A stretch of DNA of 53,129 nt. It comes from Actinomadura sp. KC06 (GTDB lineage: Bacteria > Actinomycetota > Actinomycetes > Streptosporangiales > Streptosporangiaceae). The stretch lies in assembly GCF_004348735.1 (NCBI RefSeq), contig NZ_SMKT01000048.1:1-53129 (forward strand), written 5' to 3'. The position numbers and the translations under genes are program-made. Positions 17,688-26,367 of this stretch are shown here, piece by piece. Within the stretch, counting starts at the first letter, position 1; each line of letters starts with the position of its first letter. A model generated the notes under the pieces. That model was not told the DNA's origin and did not search any database. It was given only the letters and a program-made list of their open reading frames with translations.

Positions 17688-17724
17688 GAGGCCGTATCCC
17701 GGGCCTGGCCCGGGATACGGCCTC
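17688..17724. terminator. Bidirectional terminator hairpin
   Basis: GAGGCCGTATCCCGGGC pairs perfectly with GCCCGGGATACGGCCTC across a 3-base CTG loop: 17 base pairs. It lies between the convergent ends of the secreted protein gene and the LuxR gene, and can serve both strands. Confidence 0.78.
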
Positions 17725-17808
17725 AACGACCGGAGTGCGACGTGGTGGTGGGGCCGAGGGGTGTGACGTCGTTCGGGTGCGGTGATGCGCGGCCGGGAAT
17801 GCGTTCGT

Positions 17809-18870
17809 TCAGCTCGCCAGAGCGGCGAGGAGCTCATCACGACCGTCCGCGCCGGTCTTTCGGTAGATTGTTTTCAGGTGCTGATTGACGGTGTGCACCG
17901 ACATCTCCAGTGCGCGGGCAATGCGTTTGGGAGGCGTCGCCGTGCACAACTGCTCGATGACCTGGCGTTCACGGGCGGTGATCTCATGCCAATGGCAGAA
18001 GGAGGTCAGCAGCAACTCGCCGCCGGCCGCCTGGACGACAATGGCCACCTCGCCGGAACCATCGGCGTCCAGGGGTTGCCCCTGCAAGGCGATCCAGCGT
18101 CCGGCGCTGGTCTTCGACAAGCACATCCATGGCTTCCAGGCCCCCGGATCTGCGATGTTCTCGCGCGTGTGATGCGAGATCTCCGCGGCGAACGGGGCCA
18201 GGGCCCGTTCCGTCACACCGCGCTGCCTGGGCAGCCACACCTGCTCCAGCCACTCCTTCGCCTGTGGAGAGATCTGTTGGACCGTGTGGTCGGCGCCGAC
18301 GATGATCACCCCCGCGGGCAACGCCGGGACGCCCGGGGCCAGCGGTTGCGCCCCCATGAACGTGCGGAAGGTGGCCGCCAGCACCGGACCCAACCGCGCC
18401 AACCTGGCCATCTCGTCCTGGTCGAACGGCCTGGCGCCCTCCGCCCTGGCCACGCCCACGAAACCCCATACGCCCCGGCGATCCCGCACCAGCAACCGCA
18501 GCTCGCTGCCCACCCCGTGCGCCGCGAGGATCTCCCGGGTGCGACGCTGCCGGGGCCCATCGCCCCCTCCAACACCCACCACTCCCACCGGCACAGGTCG
18601 GCGCGCAAGGTCATCGGGTCGGCACGGATCCCCGTCGGCGAAGCGGTCGAGCACCAGTTCCTCGGCGAGTTCGGGCCCGTCGCGATGCCAGCCCCGCAAC
18701 GAGCCCAGCCACAATCCCGCCGCCGGATTGGTGTGCACCAGCCGCAGCACATCATGTGCCACCTGCGACCCGATCGCACCGCACAGTACCTCGGTCAGTT
18801 CCTCAACGCTGACGCCCTGCTCGGCCAAGGCGTGCAGTTCGCGCGCCAGCCGGTCCAAGCTCACTTCCAC
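17809..18870 (-). CDS. LuxR-type regulator with large N-terminal sensor region
   Basis: About 353 residues. The last 65 hold the LuxR HTH: EITARERQVIEQLCTATPPK then RIARALEMSVHTVNQHLKTI. The N-terminal 280 residues resemble a GAF/PAS-like region (GVWGFVGVARAEGARPFDQD; ALPAGVIIVGADHTVQQISP). There is no receiver Asp, so it is not a response regulator. GTG 18870 preceded by GGGGG is my preferred start; an upstream ATG at 18945 is possible. Confidence 0.83.
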   Translation of the reverse strand: MEVSLDRLARELHALAEQGVSVEELTEVLCGAIGSQVAHDVLRLVHTNPAAGLWLGSLRGWHRDGPELAEELVLDRFADGDPCRPDDLARRPVPVGVVGVGGGDGPRQRRTREILAAHGVGSELRLLVRDRRGVWGFVGVARAEGARPFDQDEMARLARLGPVLAATFRTFMGAQPLAPGVPALPAGVIIVGADHTVQQISPQAKEWLEQVWLPRQRGVTERALAPFAAEISHHTRENIADPGAWKPWMCLSKTSAGRWIALQGQPLDADGSGEVAIVVQAAGGELLLTSFCHWHEITARERQVIEQLCTATPPKRIARALEMSVHTVNQHLKTIYRKTGADGRDELLAALAS

Positions 18871-19375
18871 CACGACCCCCGCTGCGTGAGGAATCAAGAC
18901 AACAATCACCCCGCACAGCGTCCGGCCTGCGGTGGATTCAGACATCCGTGTAAACCACGACACACATGTCCGGGCACGGCCAATCGGTTGTCGCGGTGAG
19001 GTTCGACAGGTGGGGCCAGTCAGAGCGCGCCGGACATTGTCGTGGGTGCGGTGCCGCACGAGCTCGCCGAGGACGTCGCGGTGAGCTCGTGCGGCACCGC
19101 GGGGTCACGATACGGCCGGGATCGCGATCGTCTAGTGCCGTGCCCAGAAATGCTCGCTGGGTTCGTGGCACGTCGGGGATGGGGCTGGAACCGCGGCCCG
19201 GAGCTGCGAGGCAGAGCAGCCAGGGCCGCTAAGGGTGTCGAGCGGAGTGGGGCGCGAGTGGTGGCAGGGCATCCGAATGACCCTCATTCCCCTCTCGTAT
19301 GAAGACTGACGGCCGCGCCTCGCCTGTGTTCAATCGGGTCCGTCGCATCGGAGCCGAACATTGGAGGAGACGGCC
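18871..19375. other. Divergent intergenic region
   Basis: About 500 bases between the LuxR gene (minus) and the SDR gene (plus). It carries the long inverted repeat at 19048-19100 and no coding frame I would trust. The ribosome site GGAGGAG of the SDR gene is at its right end. Confidence 0.4.
19048..19100. repeat. Perfect 18-base inverted repeat
   Basis: GCGGTGCCGCACGAGCTC (19048-19065) is exactly complementary to GAGCTCGTGCGGCACCGC (19083-19100), with a 17-base loop. It lies between two divergent genes, where a terminator is not expected, so it may be an operator, a left-over terminator of a lost gene, or a mobile-element end. Confidence 0.85.
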
Positions 19376-20104
19376 GTGCACGATGACCGCGTTGCGGGGG
19401 CCGGAGGACGGACCGTGGTGGTGATCGGCGGCACCAGCGGGATCGGCGCCGCGATCGCCGGCCGTTTCGCCGCCGACGGGGACCACGTCGTCGCCGCCGG
19501 GCTCGACGCTGCGAGCGCCGCGCGCGAACTGGGCGAGAACGTGCGGAGAGTGGAGCTCGACGTCCGGCGGGAGGACGATCTCCGCGTGTTCCTGGGCACG
19601 TTCGGCGAGCTGCACGTCCTCATCAACGCGGTCGGCGTCGTCGCGCGCGGCCGGGAGTTCGAGTCCGAGGTGTTCGCCGACGTCGTCGGGGTCAACCTCA
19701 CCGGCACGATGCGGAGTTGCCTGGCCGCCCGCCAGGCGCTGGCCGGCGCGCGCGGCTGCATCGTCAACATCGCGTCCATGCTGAGCTTCTTCGGCGGCGC
19801 CAAGGTCCCGGCGTACAGCGCGAGCAAGGGCGGCGTGCTGCAGCTGACCAAGTCCCTCGCCGTGGCCTGGGCGGACGAGGGCATCCGGGTGAACGCCGTC
19901 GCACCGGGGTGGATCCGCACCGGGCTGACCCGCGAACTGCACGAGAGCGCCGAGACCAGCCGCCGCATCATCGACCGTACGCCGATGCGGCGCTGGGGCA
20001 CGCCCGCGGACATCGCCGGCGCCGTGTCGTTCCTCGCCGGTCCCGACGCCGCGTTCATCACCGGCGCCGTGCTCGCGGTCGACGGCGGATATCTGGCCGC
20101 GTGA
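19376..20104 (+). CDS. SDR family NAD(P)-dependent oxidoreductase
   Basis: 242 residues of classical short-chain dehydrogenase. Cofactor motif GGTSGIGAAIAGRFA, NAG-equivalent INAVG, catalytic Ser in NIASMLSFFGG and Tyr/Lys in VPAYSASKGGVLQLTKSLA; C-terminal VDGGYLAA. GTG 19376 is chosen because GGAGGA lies 6 bases before it. It is the first gene of the 13-kb same-strand block and is followed 30 bases later by a cupin gene, so the two probably form a unit acting on one substrate. Confidence 0.93.
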   Translation: MHDDRVAGAGGRTVVVIGGTSGIGAAIAGRFAADGDHVVAAGLDAASAARELGENVRRVELDVRREDDLRVFLGTFGELHVLINAVGVVARGREFESEVFADVVGVNLTGTMRSCLAARQALAGARGCIVNIASMLSFFGGAKVPAYSASKGGVLQLTKSLAVAWADEGIRVNAVAPGWIRTGLTRELHESAETSRRIIDRTPMRRWGTPADIAGAVSFLAGPDAAFITGAVLAVDGGYLAA

Positions 20105-20134
20105 ATCCCGCTCGCTGAACTCCGGAAAGGATCG

Positions 20135-20629
20135 ATGTCCATGGCCGTCATTCCCATGTCCGCCGCCGTACCGCCGGAGATCGCCGTGGCCGCCGTGCCC
20201 GACGACGACCGGGTGTGGGTGCCGCAGGCGCCGAACGTGTGGTTCCGCCCGCTGATGTTCAACACCGTGACCGGACAGTGGTGCAACCTGCTCAAGGTGA
20301 CCGCCGCCGGCATCGTCTCGCGGCACCGGCATCCGGGGGTCGTCTTCGGCTTCGTGCTCAAGGGCAAATGGCAGTACCACGAGCACGACTGGGTCGCCGA
20401 GGAGGGCCATTTCGTCTATGAGCCGCCCGGCGAGATCCACACGCTGGAGGTGCCGCCGGACTGCCCCGAGATGATCACGTTCTTCAACATCACCGGGGCC
20501 ATGGCGTACGTCGACGAGAACGGCGAGCAGATCGGCTACGAGGACACCTTCACGAAGATCGACATGTGCCGGGCCCACTACGCGAAGAACGGCCTCGGCG
20601 CCGGCTACGCGGACCAGTTCGTCCGCTGA
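20135..20629 (+). CDS. Cupin, 2,4'-dihydroxyacetophenone dioxygenase family
   Basis: 164 residues. The cupin motifs are SRHRHPG with two His, Glu/His in WQYHEHDWVAEEG, and His in PGEIHTLEVP. The overall shape (NVWFRPLMFNTVTGQWCNLL at the start; a C-terminal DMCRAHYAKNG segment) fits the 2,4'-dihydroxyacetophenone dioxygenase-like family of iron enzymes that cleave a C-C bond next to a carbonyl. Substrate assignment is by family resemblance only. GGAAAGG precedes ATG 20135. Confidence 0.83.
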   Translation: MSMAVIPMSAAVPPEIAVAAVPDDDRVWVPQAPNVWFRPLMFNTVTGQWCNLLKVTAAGIVSRHRHPGVVFGFVLKGKWQYHEHDWVAEEGHFVYEPPGEIHTLEVPPDCPEMITFFNITGAMAYVDENGEQIGYEDTFTKIDMCRAHYAKNGLGAGYADQFVR

Positions 20630-20726
20630 CGGCCCTCAGGGGCCCCGGACGACCCATCTGCACCATTTAACTATCGGTGCGCCGCGGGTAACGTTCTCGA
20701 CGATCTCGGCTTGTGGGAGGACGGCC

Positions 20727-21689
20727 ATGGACCTCAGCAGCGCGCATCACTACCGAATCGACTGGATCGCGAGCTTCGTGGCGGTGGCCCGCCACGGCAG
20801 CTTCTCCGCCGCCGCCCGCACCCTCTACCGCTCCCAGCCACGGGTCAGCAGCCACGTCGCGGCCCTGGAACGGCTGGTCGGCCGGAGGCTTGTGGACCGT
20901 TCCGTTCAGCCGGCCATCCTCACCCCCGAAGGCCGCGGGCTGCTGCCGCACGCCGAGGAGATCATCCGCCGGCTCGACCTGCTCGCCGAGACGGCGGCGG
21001 GGACCGTGTGCGGGACGGTCCGGCTGGGCTGCTATCCGAGCGTCGCGGCGTACCTGTACCCGCGTGCGGTGCGGGCGCTGCGGGACACCCATCCGCAGGT
21101 GCGCCTGGTGCTGCACGAGGGCCCCAGCCTGGAGATCGGGGAGCAGCTCGCGGACGGCGGCGTCGACCTCGCCGTGCGCCCGCTGCATCCGCTGGTCAAC
21201 TCCGACCGGGTGACCAGCGAGGTGCTGTGGCGCGAGCCGCTCGTCGCCGTGTTCCGGGCCGACCACCCGCTGGCCCGCGAGCCCGAGGTGACGCTGGCGC
21301 AGGCCGCCCGGCTGCCGGTGATCAGCATCGGGGAGAGCGACGACGGCCACAGCCGCCAGTACGAGACCAACCTCGCGTTCGCCAACCACGGGCTGCACCC
21401 CGTGATCAGCGAACGCACCAACCAGCCGCAGACACTGATCTCCCTGGTCCGGCACGGCCTGGGCGTCGGCATCACGAACGCGCTCGCCATGACCACGGCC
21501 AACACCGACGGGGTCTGCCTGGTCCCGCTCGCCGGGGCGGGCTTCGAGCGGGTCGTCGCCGCCTGGTGGCGGCTGGGCGAGGGCGTGTCGCCCGCCGTGG
21601 AGGCGGTACGGGACAGCCTGCGCCGGCTGGCCCCGCCCGCATGGCCCTGGCCGGACAGCGCGCCGCCCTCGATGCCGGCCGCCGTATAG
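20727..21689 (+). CDS. LysR family transcriptional regulator (copy 1 of a paralogous pair)
   Basis: 320 residues. HTH at residues about 15-45: FSAAARTLYRSQPRVSSHVA. The effector domain follows from about 95. It shares unusual stretches with the second LysR of this block at 27738: SQPRVS.HVAALER, TNQPQTLISLVR.GLGVGI and ADTDGV-type segments, so the two are paralogs. It lies between the SDR/cupin pair and the RraA gene, all on the same strand, and likely responds to a pathway intermediate. Confidence 0.93.
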   Translation: MDLSSAHHYRIDWIASFVAVARHGSFSAAARTLYRSQPRVSSHVAALERLVGRRLVDRSVQPAILTPEGRGLLPHAEEIIRRLDLLAETAAGTVCGTVRLGCYPSVAAYLYPRAVRALRDTHPQVRLVLHEGPSLEIGEQLADGGVDLAVRPLHPLVNSDRVTSEVLWREPLVAVFRADHPLAREPEVTLAQAARLPVISIGESDDGHSRQYETNLAFANHGLHPVISERTNQPQTLISLVRHGLGVGITNALAMTTANTDGVCLVPLAGAGFERVVAAWWRLGEGVSPAVEAVRDSLRRLAPPAWPWPDSAPPSMPAAV

Positions 21690-21866
21690 CCGCCGGCATC
21701 CAATTGTCGAATAACCGCATTCGAGCTCCGCCCTTAACCGCTCCGATAATCCGCTTCTACGGTTTCTGTAGCCGCGTCACCGAGCCGGTCGCGCCATGCC
21801 GGAAATTCCTCTCCGGAATGTGGCGCCTTGCAGGGAACGCTTTGCAGAGAACGGAGCCCAGACGAC

Positions 21867-22526
21867 ATGACCACGACGCTTCCCACGGATATCATCACCG
21901 CGTTCCGTTCCGTCGCCACCGCCTCGGTGGCCGACGCGGTCGAACTGGGCGGCCGCCGCGGCTACCTGTCCGGCAGCGTCCGGCAGATGCTCCCCGGCGC
22001 GGGCCGGCTCGTCGGCCCGGCGGCGACGGTGCTGGAGGTGCCCTCGCCCGATCCGGCCCCGCCGGCGCACGCCCTGCGGGCCATCGACGAGTCGGCGCCG
22101 GGCAGCGTCGTCTGCATCGCCGCGGGCGGCGCCGACGTCGCCGTGTGGGGCGGCCTCATGTCGGCCGGGGCCGTGGCCAACCGCGTCGCCGGCGCGGTGC
22201 TCGACGGCGCCGTCCGCGACGTCGAGGAGATCCGCCGCGACTATCCGGACTTTCCCGTCTACGCCCGCGGCAGCGTCCCCGCGACCACGGTCGGCCGCTA
22301 CCGCACGGTGTCCCTCAACGAGCCCGTGGAGATGGGCGGCGTCGCGGTGCGCCCCGGCGACCTCATCGTCGCCGACGCCGACGGCGTGGTGTGCGTCCCG
22401 TCGGAGAGCGTCGCCGCGGTGCTGGAGGCGGCGCTGGAGATCGAGCGGCGGGAGCGGGAGCAGACGGCGCTGATCCTCGAATCGGGCTCGCTGCGCGGCG
22501 GCCTCGAGAAGCACGGCCGGATCTGA
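21867..22526 (+). CDS. RraA-like (HMG/CHA aldolase fold) protein
   Basis: 219 residues. Family motifs: ASVADAVELGG near the N-terminus, GGLMSAGAVANRVAGAVLDG, then GAVRDVEEIRR with the catalytic Arg-Asp pair, and GGVAVRPGDLIVADADGVVC. Members include 4-hydroxy-4-methyl-2-oxoglutarate aldolase, a class II pyruvate aldolase, and the RNase E inhibitor RraA; the presence of the Arg-Asp pair and the sugar-acid context favour an aldolase that releases pyruvate. It precedes the kinase gene by 3 bases. Start ATG 21867 with GGAG upstream. Confidence 0.88.
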   Translation: MTTTLPTDIITAFRSVATASVADAVELGGRRGYLSGSVRQMLPGAGRLVGPAATVLEVPSPDPAPPAHALRAIDESAPGSVVCIAAGGADVAVWGGLMSAGAVANRVAGAVLDGAVRDVEEIRRDYPDFPVYARGSVPATTVGRYRTVSLNEPVEMGGVAVRPGDLIVADADGVVCVPSESVAAVLEAALEIERREREQTALILESGSLRGGLEKHGRI

Positions 22527-22529
22527 GCC

Positions 22530-23498
22530 GTGGACATCCTCGCGGTGGGCGAACCCCTGCTGGAGTTCAACGCCCGCATCGACGGCGCCCGGCCGGTCGA
22601 GGGCGACGACGCCTTCACCGTCGGCTACGGCGGCGACACCTCCAACTTCGCCGTCGCCGCGGCCCGCTCCGGCGCCCGCGCCGGCTACGTCACCCGGATC
22701 GGAGACGACGACTTCGGCGCCGCGTTCCTGCGGCTGTGGGAGCGGGAGGGCGTCGGCACCGACCACGTCGTGCGCGAGGCCGGCGGGCGGACCGGCATCT
22801 ACTTCGTCTCCCGGACGCGGTCGGAGAGCAGGTTCGTCTACTACCGCGCGCACTCCCCCGCCAGCCGGCTCGCCCCGCGGGACATCCCGGCGGACGCCGT
22901 CGGCCGGGCCCGGCTCGTCCACGTCACCGGCATCACCCAGGCGATCAGCCCGTCGGCCTGCGACGCGGGCTTCCACGCCATGGAGCTGGCGCGGCGGGCC
23001 GGCACGCTGGTCAGCTACGACCCGAACCTCCGCCCCGCCCTCTGGCCGGCGGAGCGCGCCCGCGCCGTGATCATGCGCGGCGTCGAGCTGTGCGACATCG
23101 CGCTGCCGAACCTCACGGAGGGCCGTGCCCTCACCGGGGAGCACGGGCCCCGGGAGGTGCTGGACGCCTTCGTCCGGCGCGGCCCGTCCACCGTGGTGCT
23201 GAAGATGGGCGCCGAGGGCGCGCTGGTGGCGCACGAGGGCACGGTCACCCGCATCGACCCGCACCCCGTGCGGCAGGTCGACCCCACCGGCGCCGGCGAC
23301 ACCTTCGACGGCGCGTTCGCGGCCCGGCTGCTGGACGGCGCGCCGGCGCCCGAGGCCGCCCGCTACGCGGCGGTGGCGGCGGCGCTCACCACGACCGGCC
23401 CCGGCGCGGTCACCCCCATCCCCCGCCGCGGCACGGTCGACGCCGTGCTCGCCGGGGGCCACCGACCCGTCCGACCGTCCAGACCGATCAGGAGATGA
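22530..23498 (+). CDS. PfkB family kinase, 2-keto-3-deoxygluconate kinase-like
   Basis: 322 residues. The substrate motif GYGGDTSNFAVAAARSGA and the ATP/anion-hole motif DPTGAGDTFDGAF with the catalytic Asp place it in the PfkB family, on the branch of 2-keto-3-deoxygluconate kinases (GEPLLEFN start, SYDPNLRPALW middle). It would phosphorylate a 2-keto-3-deoxy sugar acid for aldol cleavage. GTG 22530 begins 3 bases after the RraA stop. Neighbours fit: the aldolase-fold gene before it, the importer after it. Confidence 0.87.
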   Translation: MDILAVGEPLLEFNARIDGARPVEGDDAFTVGYGGDTSNFAVAAARSGARAGYVTRIGDDDFGAAFLRLWEREGVGTDHVVREAGGRTGIYFVSRTRSESRFVYYRAHSPASRLAPRDIPADAVGRARLVHVTGITQAISPSACDAGFHAMELARRAGTLVSYDPNLRPALWPAERARAVIMRGVELCDIALPNLTEGRALTGEHGPREVLDAFVRRGPSTVVLKMGAEGALVAHEGTVTRIDPHPVRQVDPTGAGDTFDGAFAARLLDGAPAPEAARYAAVAAALTTTGPGAVTPIPRRGTVDAVLAGGHRPVRPSRPIRR

Positions 23499-23501
23499 CC
23501 C

Positions 23502-24638
23502 ATGTTGCGCGCGAAACGCCATCTCGCGGCGGTGGCCTGCTCTGGCATCGTGACGATGCTCGCGGGGTGTTCCGGCGGATCCACCGTCGACGACAACGTC
23601 GCAGGCGACGGTGCGAACGCCCCCACCAAGGTCTCCGCGGGATACGTCTCGGCCATCGACCAGCTCGGCCTGCCGGCCGGGGTCGAGGCCGGCTATTTCG
23701 ACGACCAGAACCTCAACGTGAAGCTCGCCGACCCGTTCCCCACAGGCGTGGACGCGCTCAATGCGCTCCAGGCGGGCCAGGTGGACTTCGTGCAGGTCGG
23801 CACGCCGGCCATCGCCGCCACCCAGAAGGGCCTCGACCTGGTGCTGGTGGGCAACTACACCGGGTCGGCCAGCCGGCGCAGCATCGACGACACCATGGCC
23901 GTGGTGGCGAAGGGCGACTCCGGGGTGGACGCCAAGGACCTGAAGACGCTGCGGGGCAAGCGCGTCGGCGTCTCCGAGGGCTCCATCAACCACCTGTACC
24001 TGCTCGGGCTGCTGAAGAAGGCCGGGCTGAAGGCGGCCGACGTCACGATCGTGAACACCGAGCCGCCGGACATGGCGGTGGCGCTCAAGTCCGGCGGCAT
24101 CGACGTCGCCATCGTCTGGGACCCGTTCTCGATCACCATCACGCAGCAGGTGGCCGGGGCGAAGGAGGTGCTGCGCGGCGGCGGGTACATCCCGTTCGTC
24201 GGCTACATCGTCACCACCCCCAAGTACGCCCAGGAGCACCCTGACGTCGTCAGCCGCTTCCTCACCGCGCGGGCGACCGCCGACCAGTGGATGCGGCAGA
24301 ACCCGGCCAAGGCCGCCGATGCCGCGACGCGGTGGCTGCCCGGGATCAAGAAGTCCGTGGCGTCCGAGGCGATGACGCACAACGTGAAGCAGCTCGACCC
24401 GCGCTTCTCGGCCTGCAACTACCTCGCGCTCGACACCGTCGCCCAGCTGCTGGCCGCGCAGGGGAAGGTCAAGGCCGGGTTCGACGTCAACAAGCTCTTC
24501 CGTCCCGGACCGATCCTCAAGGTGATGGCCGCCGAGCCGAAGCTCTTCCAGGACCTTCCGGCGATGCCGGCGTCCGCGAGGATCCAGGACGGCTACACCT
24601 TCGACCGCGCGGCGGCCGAGAAGGCGTGCCCGTCGTGA
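23502..24638 (+). CDS. ABC importer substrate-binding lipoprotein (NitT/TauT/SsuA type)
   Basis: 378 residues. Lipoprotein signal with lipobox LAGC, Cys at residue 23. The mature part is an SsuA/THI5-like periplasmic-binding fold: SAGYVSAIDQLGLPAGVEAG, DFVQVGTPAIAATQKG, AIVWDPFSITITQQ. Family ligands are small anions, sulfonates, nitrate or heterocycles; the context here suggests an organic acid. Starts 3 bases after the kinase stop with GGAGATG upstream, and overlaps the first permease by four bases. Confidence 0.92.
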   Translation: MLRAKRHLAAVACSGIVTMLAGCSGGSTVDDNVAGDGANAPTKVSAGYVSAIDQLGLPAGVEAGYFDDQNLNVKLADPFPTGVDALNALQAGQVDFVQVGTPAIAATQKGLDLVLVGNYTGSASRRSIDDTMAVVAKGDSGVDAKDLKTLRGKRVGVSEGSINHLYLLGLLKKAGLKAADVTIVNTEPPDMAVALKSGGIDVAIVWDPFSITITQQVAGAKEVLRGGGYIPFVGYIVTTPKYAQEHPDVVSRFLTARATADQWMRQNPAKAADAATRWLPGIKKSVASEAMTHNVKQLDPRFSACNYLALDTVAQLLAAQGKVKAGFDVNKLFRPGPILKVMAAEPKLFQDLPAMPASARIQDGYTFDRAAAEKACPS

Positions 24639-25471
24639 CGGCGCCGACCGCGAGGCGGCCGGCCGTGCGGCGGCCTCCGCGGCGGCGCGGCCTCCGCTCC
24701 ACCGCCTCGGGCGCGCTGTGGTTCTTCGGACCGCTCGCCGCGCTCGTGGCGGCGTGGGCCGTCGCGGTGTCGGCGTCGGGGGCGCCGATGCGGGTCTTCC
24801 CGCAGGTCACCGACGTGCTCGGGGCGCTGGGCGAGCTGTGGACGAGCGGCGACCTGTGGCGGCATCTGGGCGCCAGCCTGCGGCGGACGGGCATCGGGAT
24901 GGCGCTGGCGCTGGTCACCGCGCTGCCGTTCGGCATCGCGCTCGGGGCCAGCCGGGTGCTGTCGGCGTTCTTCCTGCCGCTGCTGCGGTTCTCGGTGGCG
25001 CTCGCCGGCATCGCCTGGATCCCGATCGCGACGCTGTGGTTCGGCTACGGCGACCGGGCCGTGATCTTCATCGTGTGGAACGCGATGTTCTTCGCGCTGA
25101 CGTACAACGCGATGCTCGGCGTCCGGCAGATCCCGACGGAGCTGCTGCGGGCCGCCCGCAGCCTGGGGACGGGCCGGCTGCGGATGTTCTGGGAGATCCT
25201 GCTCCCGGGCGCGCTGCCGAGCATCGTCACCGGCCTGCGGGTCGGCCTCGGATACGGCTGGCGGGGCCTGGTGGCGGCCGAGATCATCGCGAGCAACGCG
25301 GGCCTCGGATACGCGCTGTTCCAGGCGCAGAAGTACTTCCAGACCGACGTGATCATCGCGTCGATGGTGATCATCGGCGTGCTGTGGCTGCTGATGGACC
25401 GGCTCCTGCTGGCGCCGCTGGAGCGGCGCACGGTCGAGCGCTGGGGGATGACGGGAGCGCAGGGCACATGA
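24635..25471 (+). CDS. ABC importer permease 1 (SsuC/TauC type)
   Basis: 278 residues with six membrane helices after an Arg-rich N-terminus. The EAA loop reads ELLRAARSLGTGRLRMFWEI followed by LLPGALPSIVTGLRVGLGYG, the coupling helix for the ATPase. GTG 24635 overlaps the lipoprotein stop (GTGA). The next permease starts inside its stop (ATGA), so translation is coupled. Partner of the second permease as a heterodimer. Confidence 0.92.
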   Translation: MTAPTARRPAVRRPPRRRGLRSTASGALWFFGPLAALVAAWAVAVSASGAPMRVFPQVTDVLGALGELWTSGDLWRHLGASLRRTGIGMALALVTALPFGIALGASRVLSAFFLPLLRFSVALAGIAWIPIATLWFGYGDRAVIFIVWNAMFFALTYNAMLGVRQIPTELLRAARSLGTGRLRMFWEILLPGALPSIVTGLRVGLGYGWRGLVAAEIIASNAGLGYALFQAQKYFQTDVIIASMVIIGVLWLLMDRLLLAPLERRTVERWGMTGAQGT

Positions 25472-26367
25472 CTTCGACCGCCTTCCCGGCGAAGGAGAAG
25501 CACGCGGGACGCGGTCCCGGCCGGCGCGGACAAGGCCGGCGCGGACGAGGGGCCCGCCGCGGCCTGGCATGGCGGATATGGCGCCGGTGCCTGCGCAGCG
25601 GAACGTTCCGCACGCTGGGGCCGTTCGTGCCGGTCGTCGCCCTGTGGTGGCTGCTGGACGTGCTGGAGGTGTTCCCCGAGTCCTTCTTCGTCGGCCCGCC
25701 CGCCGTGGTGGACAAGCTCGGCGAGCTGCTGGAGAAGGGCATCCTGCCCGGCTACCTCTCGGACTCGCTGACCCGGCTGGGCTACGGCGTCGGCTTCGGG
25801 CTGCTCATCGGGCTCCCGCTGGGCTTCGCCGTGGCGATGAGCCGCGCGGTGCGCCGCGCCTTCTGGCCGATCCTGCTGTTCTTCCAGGCCGTCGCGGACA
25901 TCGCGTGGCTGCCGATCGTCATCGTCTGGTTCGGCTTCAGCCTCACCACGGTGACGTTCGTCCTCGTCTACACGATCGTCTTCCCGCTGATGCTGAGCGT
26001 CGTCGCCGGGGTCGAGCAGGTGCCGCGCGAGCTCGTCCGCGCGGCGCGCAGCCTCGGCGCCGGCCGCCTGCGGGTGTTCCTGGAGGTGATCGTGCCCGGG
26101 GCGCTGCCGTCGGTGGCGGGCGGCATCCGGACCGGGCTCGGCTACGGCTGGCGGGCGCTGGTGGCCGCCGAGATCATCGTCGGCACGAGCGGCGTCGGCT
26201 TCATGATGTTCGACGCCCGCCGGGTCGGCGACGTCAGCCAGGTGTTCCTGGGCATGGCGGTCCTCGGCGCGCTCTGGTACGCGCTCGACGCCCTGATTCT
26301 GGCCCCGTTCGAGCGGGCGACCGTCGAACGCTGGGGGATGGTTCGCGCGATGGAGGCGGATGGATGA
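25468..26367 (+). CDS. ABC importer permease 2 (SsuC/TauC type)
   Basis: 299 residues, about six helices. The N-terminus has an unusual run of Gly/Arg repeats (RGPGRRGQGRRGRGARRG) before helix 1. The EAA loop is ELVRAARSLGAGRLRVFLEV with VPGALPSVAGGIRTGLGYG. It is clearly a paralog of permease 1; most NitT/TauT importers use a homodimer, so two distinct permeases are less common. Overlaps the neighbours by four bases on both sides. Confidence 0.92.
   Translation: MTSTAFPAKEKHAGRGPGRRGQGRRGRGARRGLAWRIWRRCLRSGTFRTLGPFVPVVALWWLLDVLEVFPESFFVGPPAVVDKLGELLEKGILPGYLSDSLTRLGYGVGFGLLIGLPLGFAVAMSRAVRRAFWPILLFFQAVADIAWLPIVIVWFGFSLTTVTFVLVYTIVFPLMLSVVAGVEQVPRELVRAARSLGAGRLRVFLEVIVPGALPSVAGGIRTGLGYGWRALVAAEIIVGTSGVGFMMFDARRVGDVSQVFLGMAVLGALWYALDALILAPFERATVERWGMVRAMEADG

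Noticed and set aside
21777..24380. A long minus-strand open frame opposite the RraA, kinase and lipoprotein genes
   Set aside because: Shadow frame caused by third-position GC bias of three real genes; composition is Arg/Gly/Val-rich without domains.
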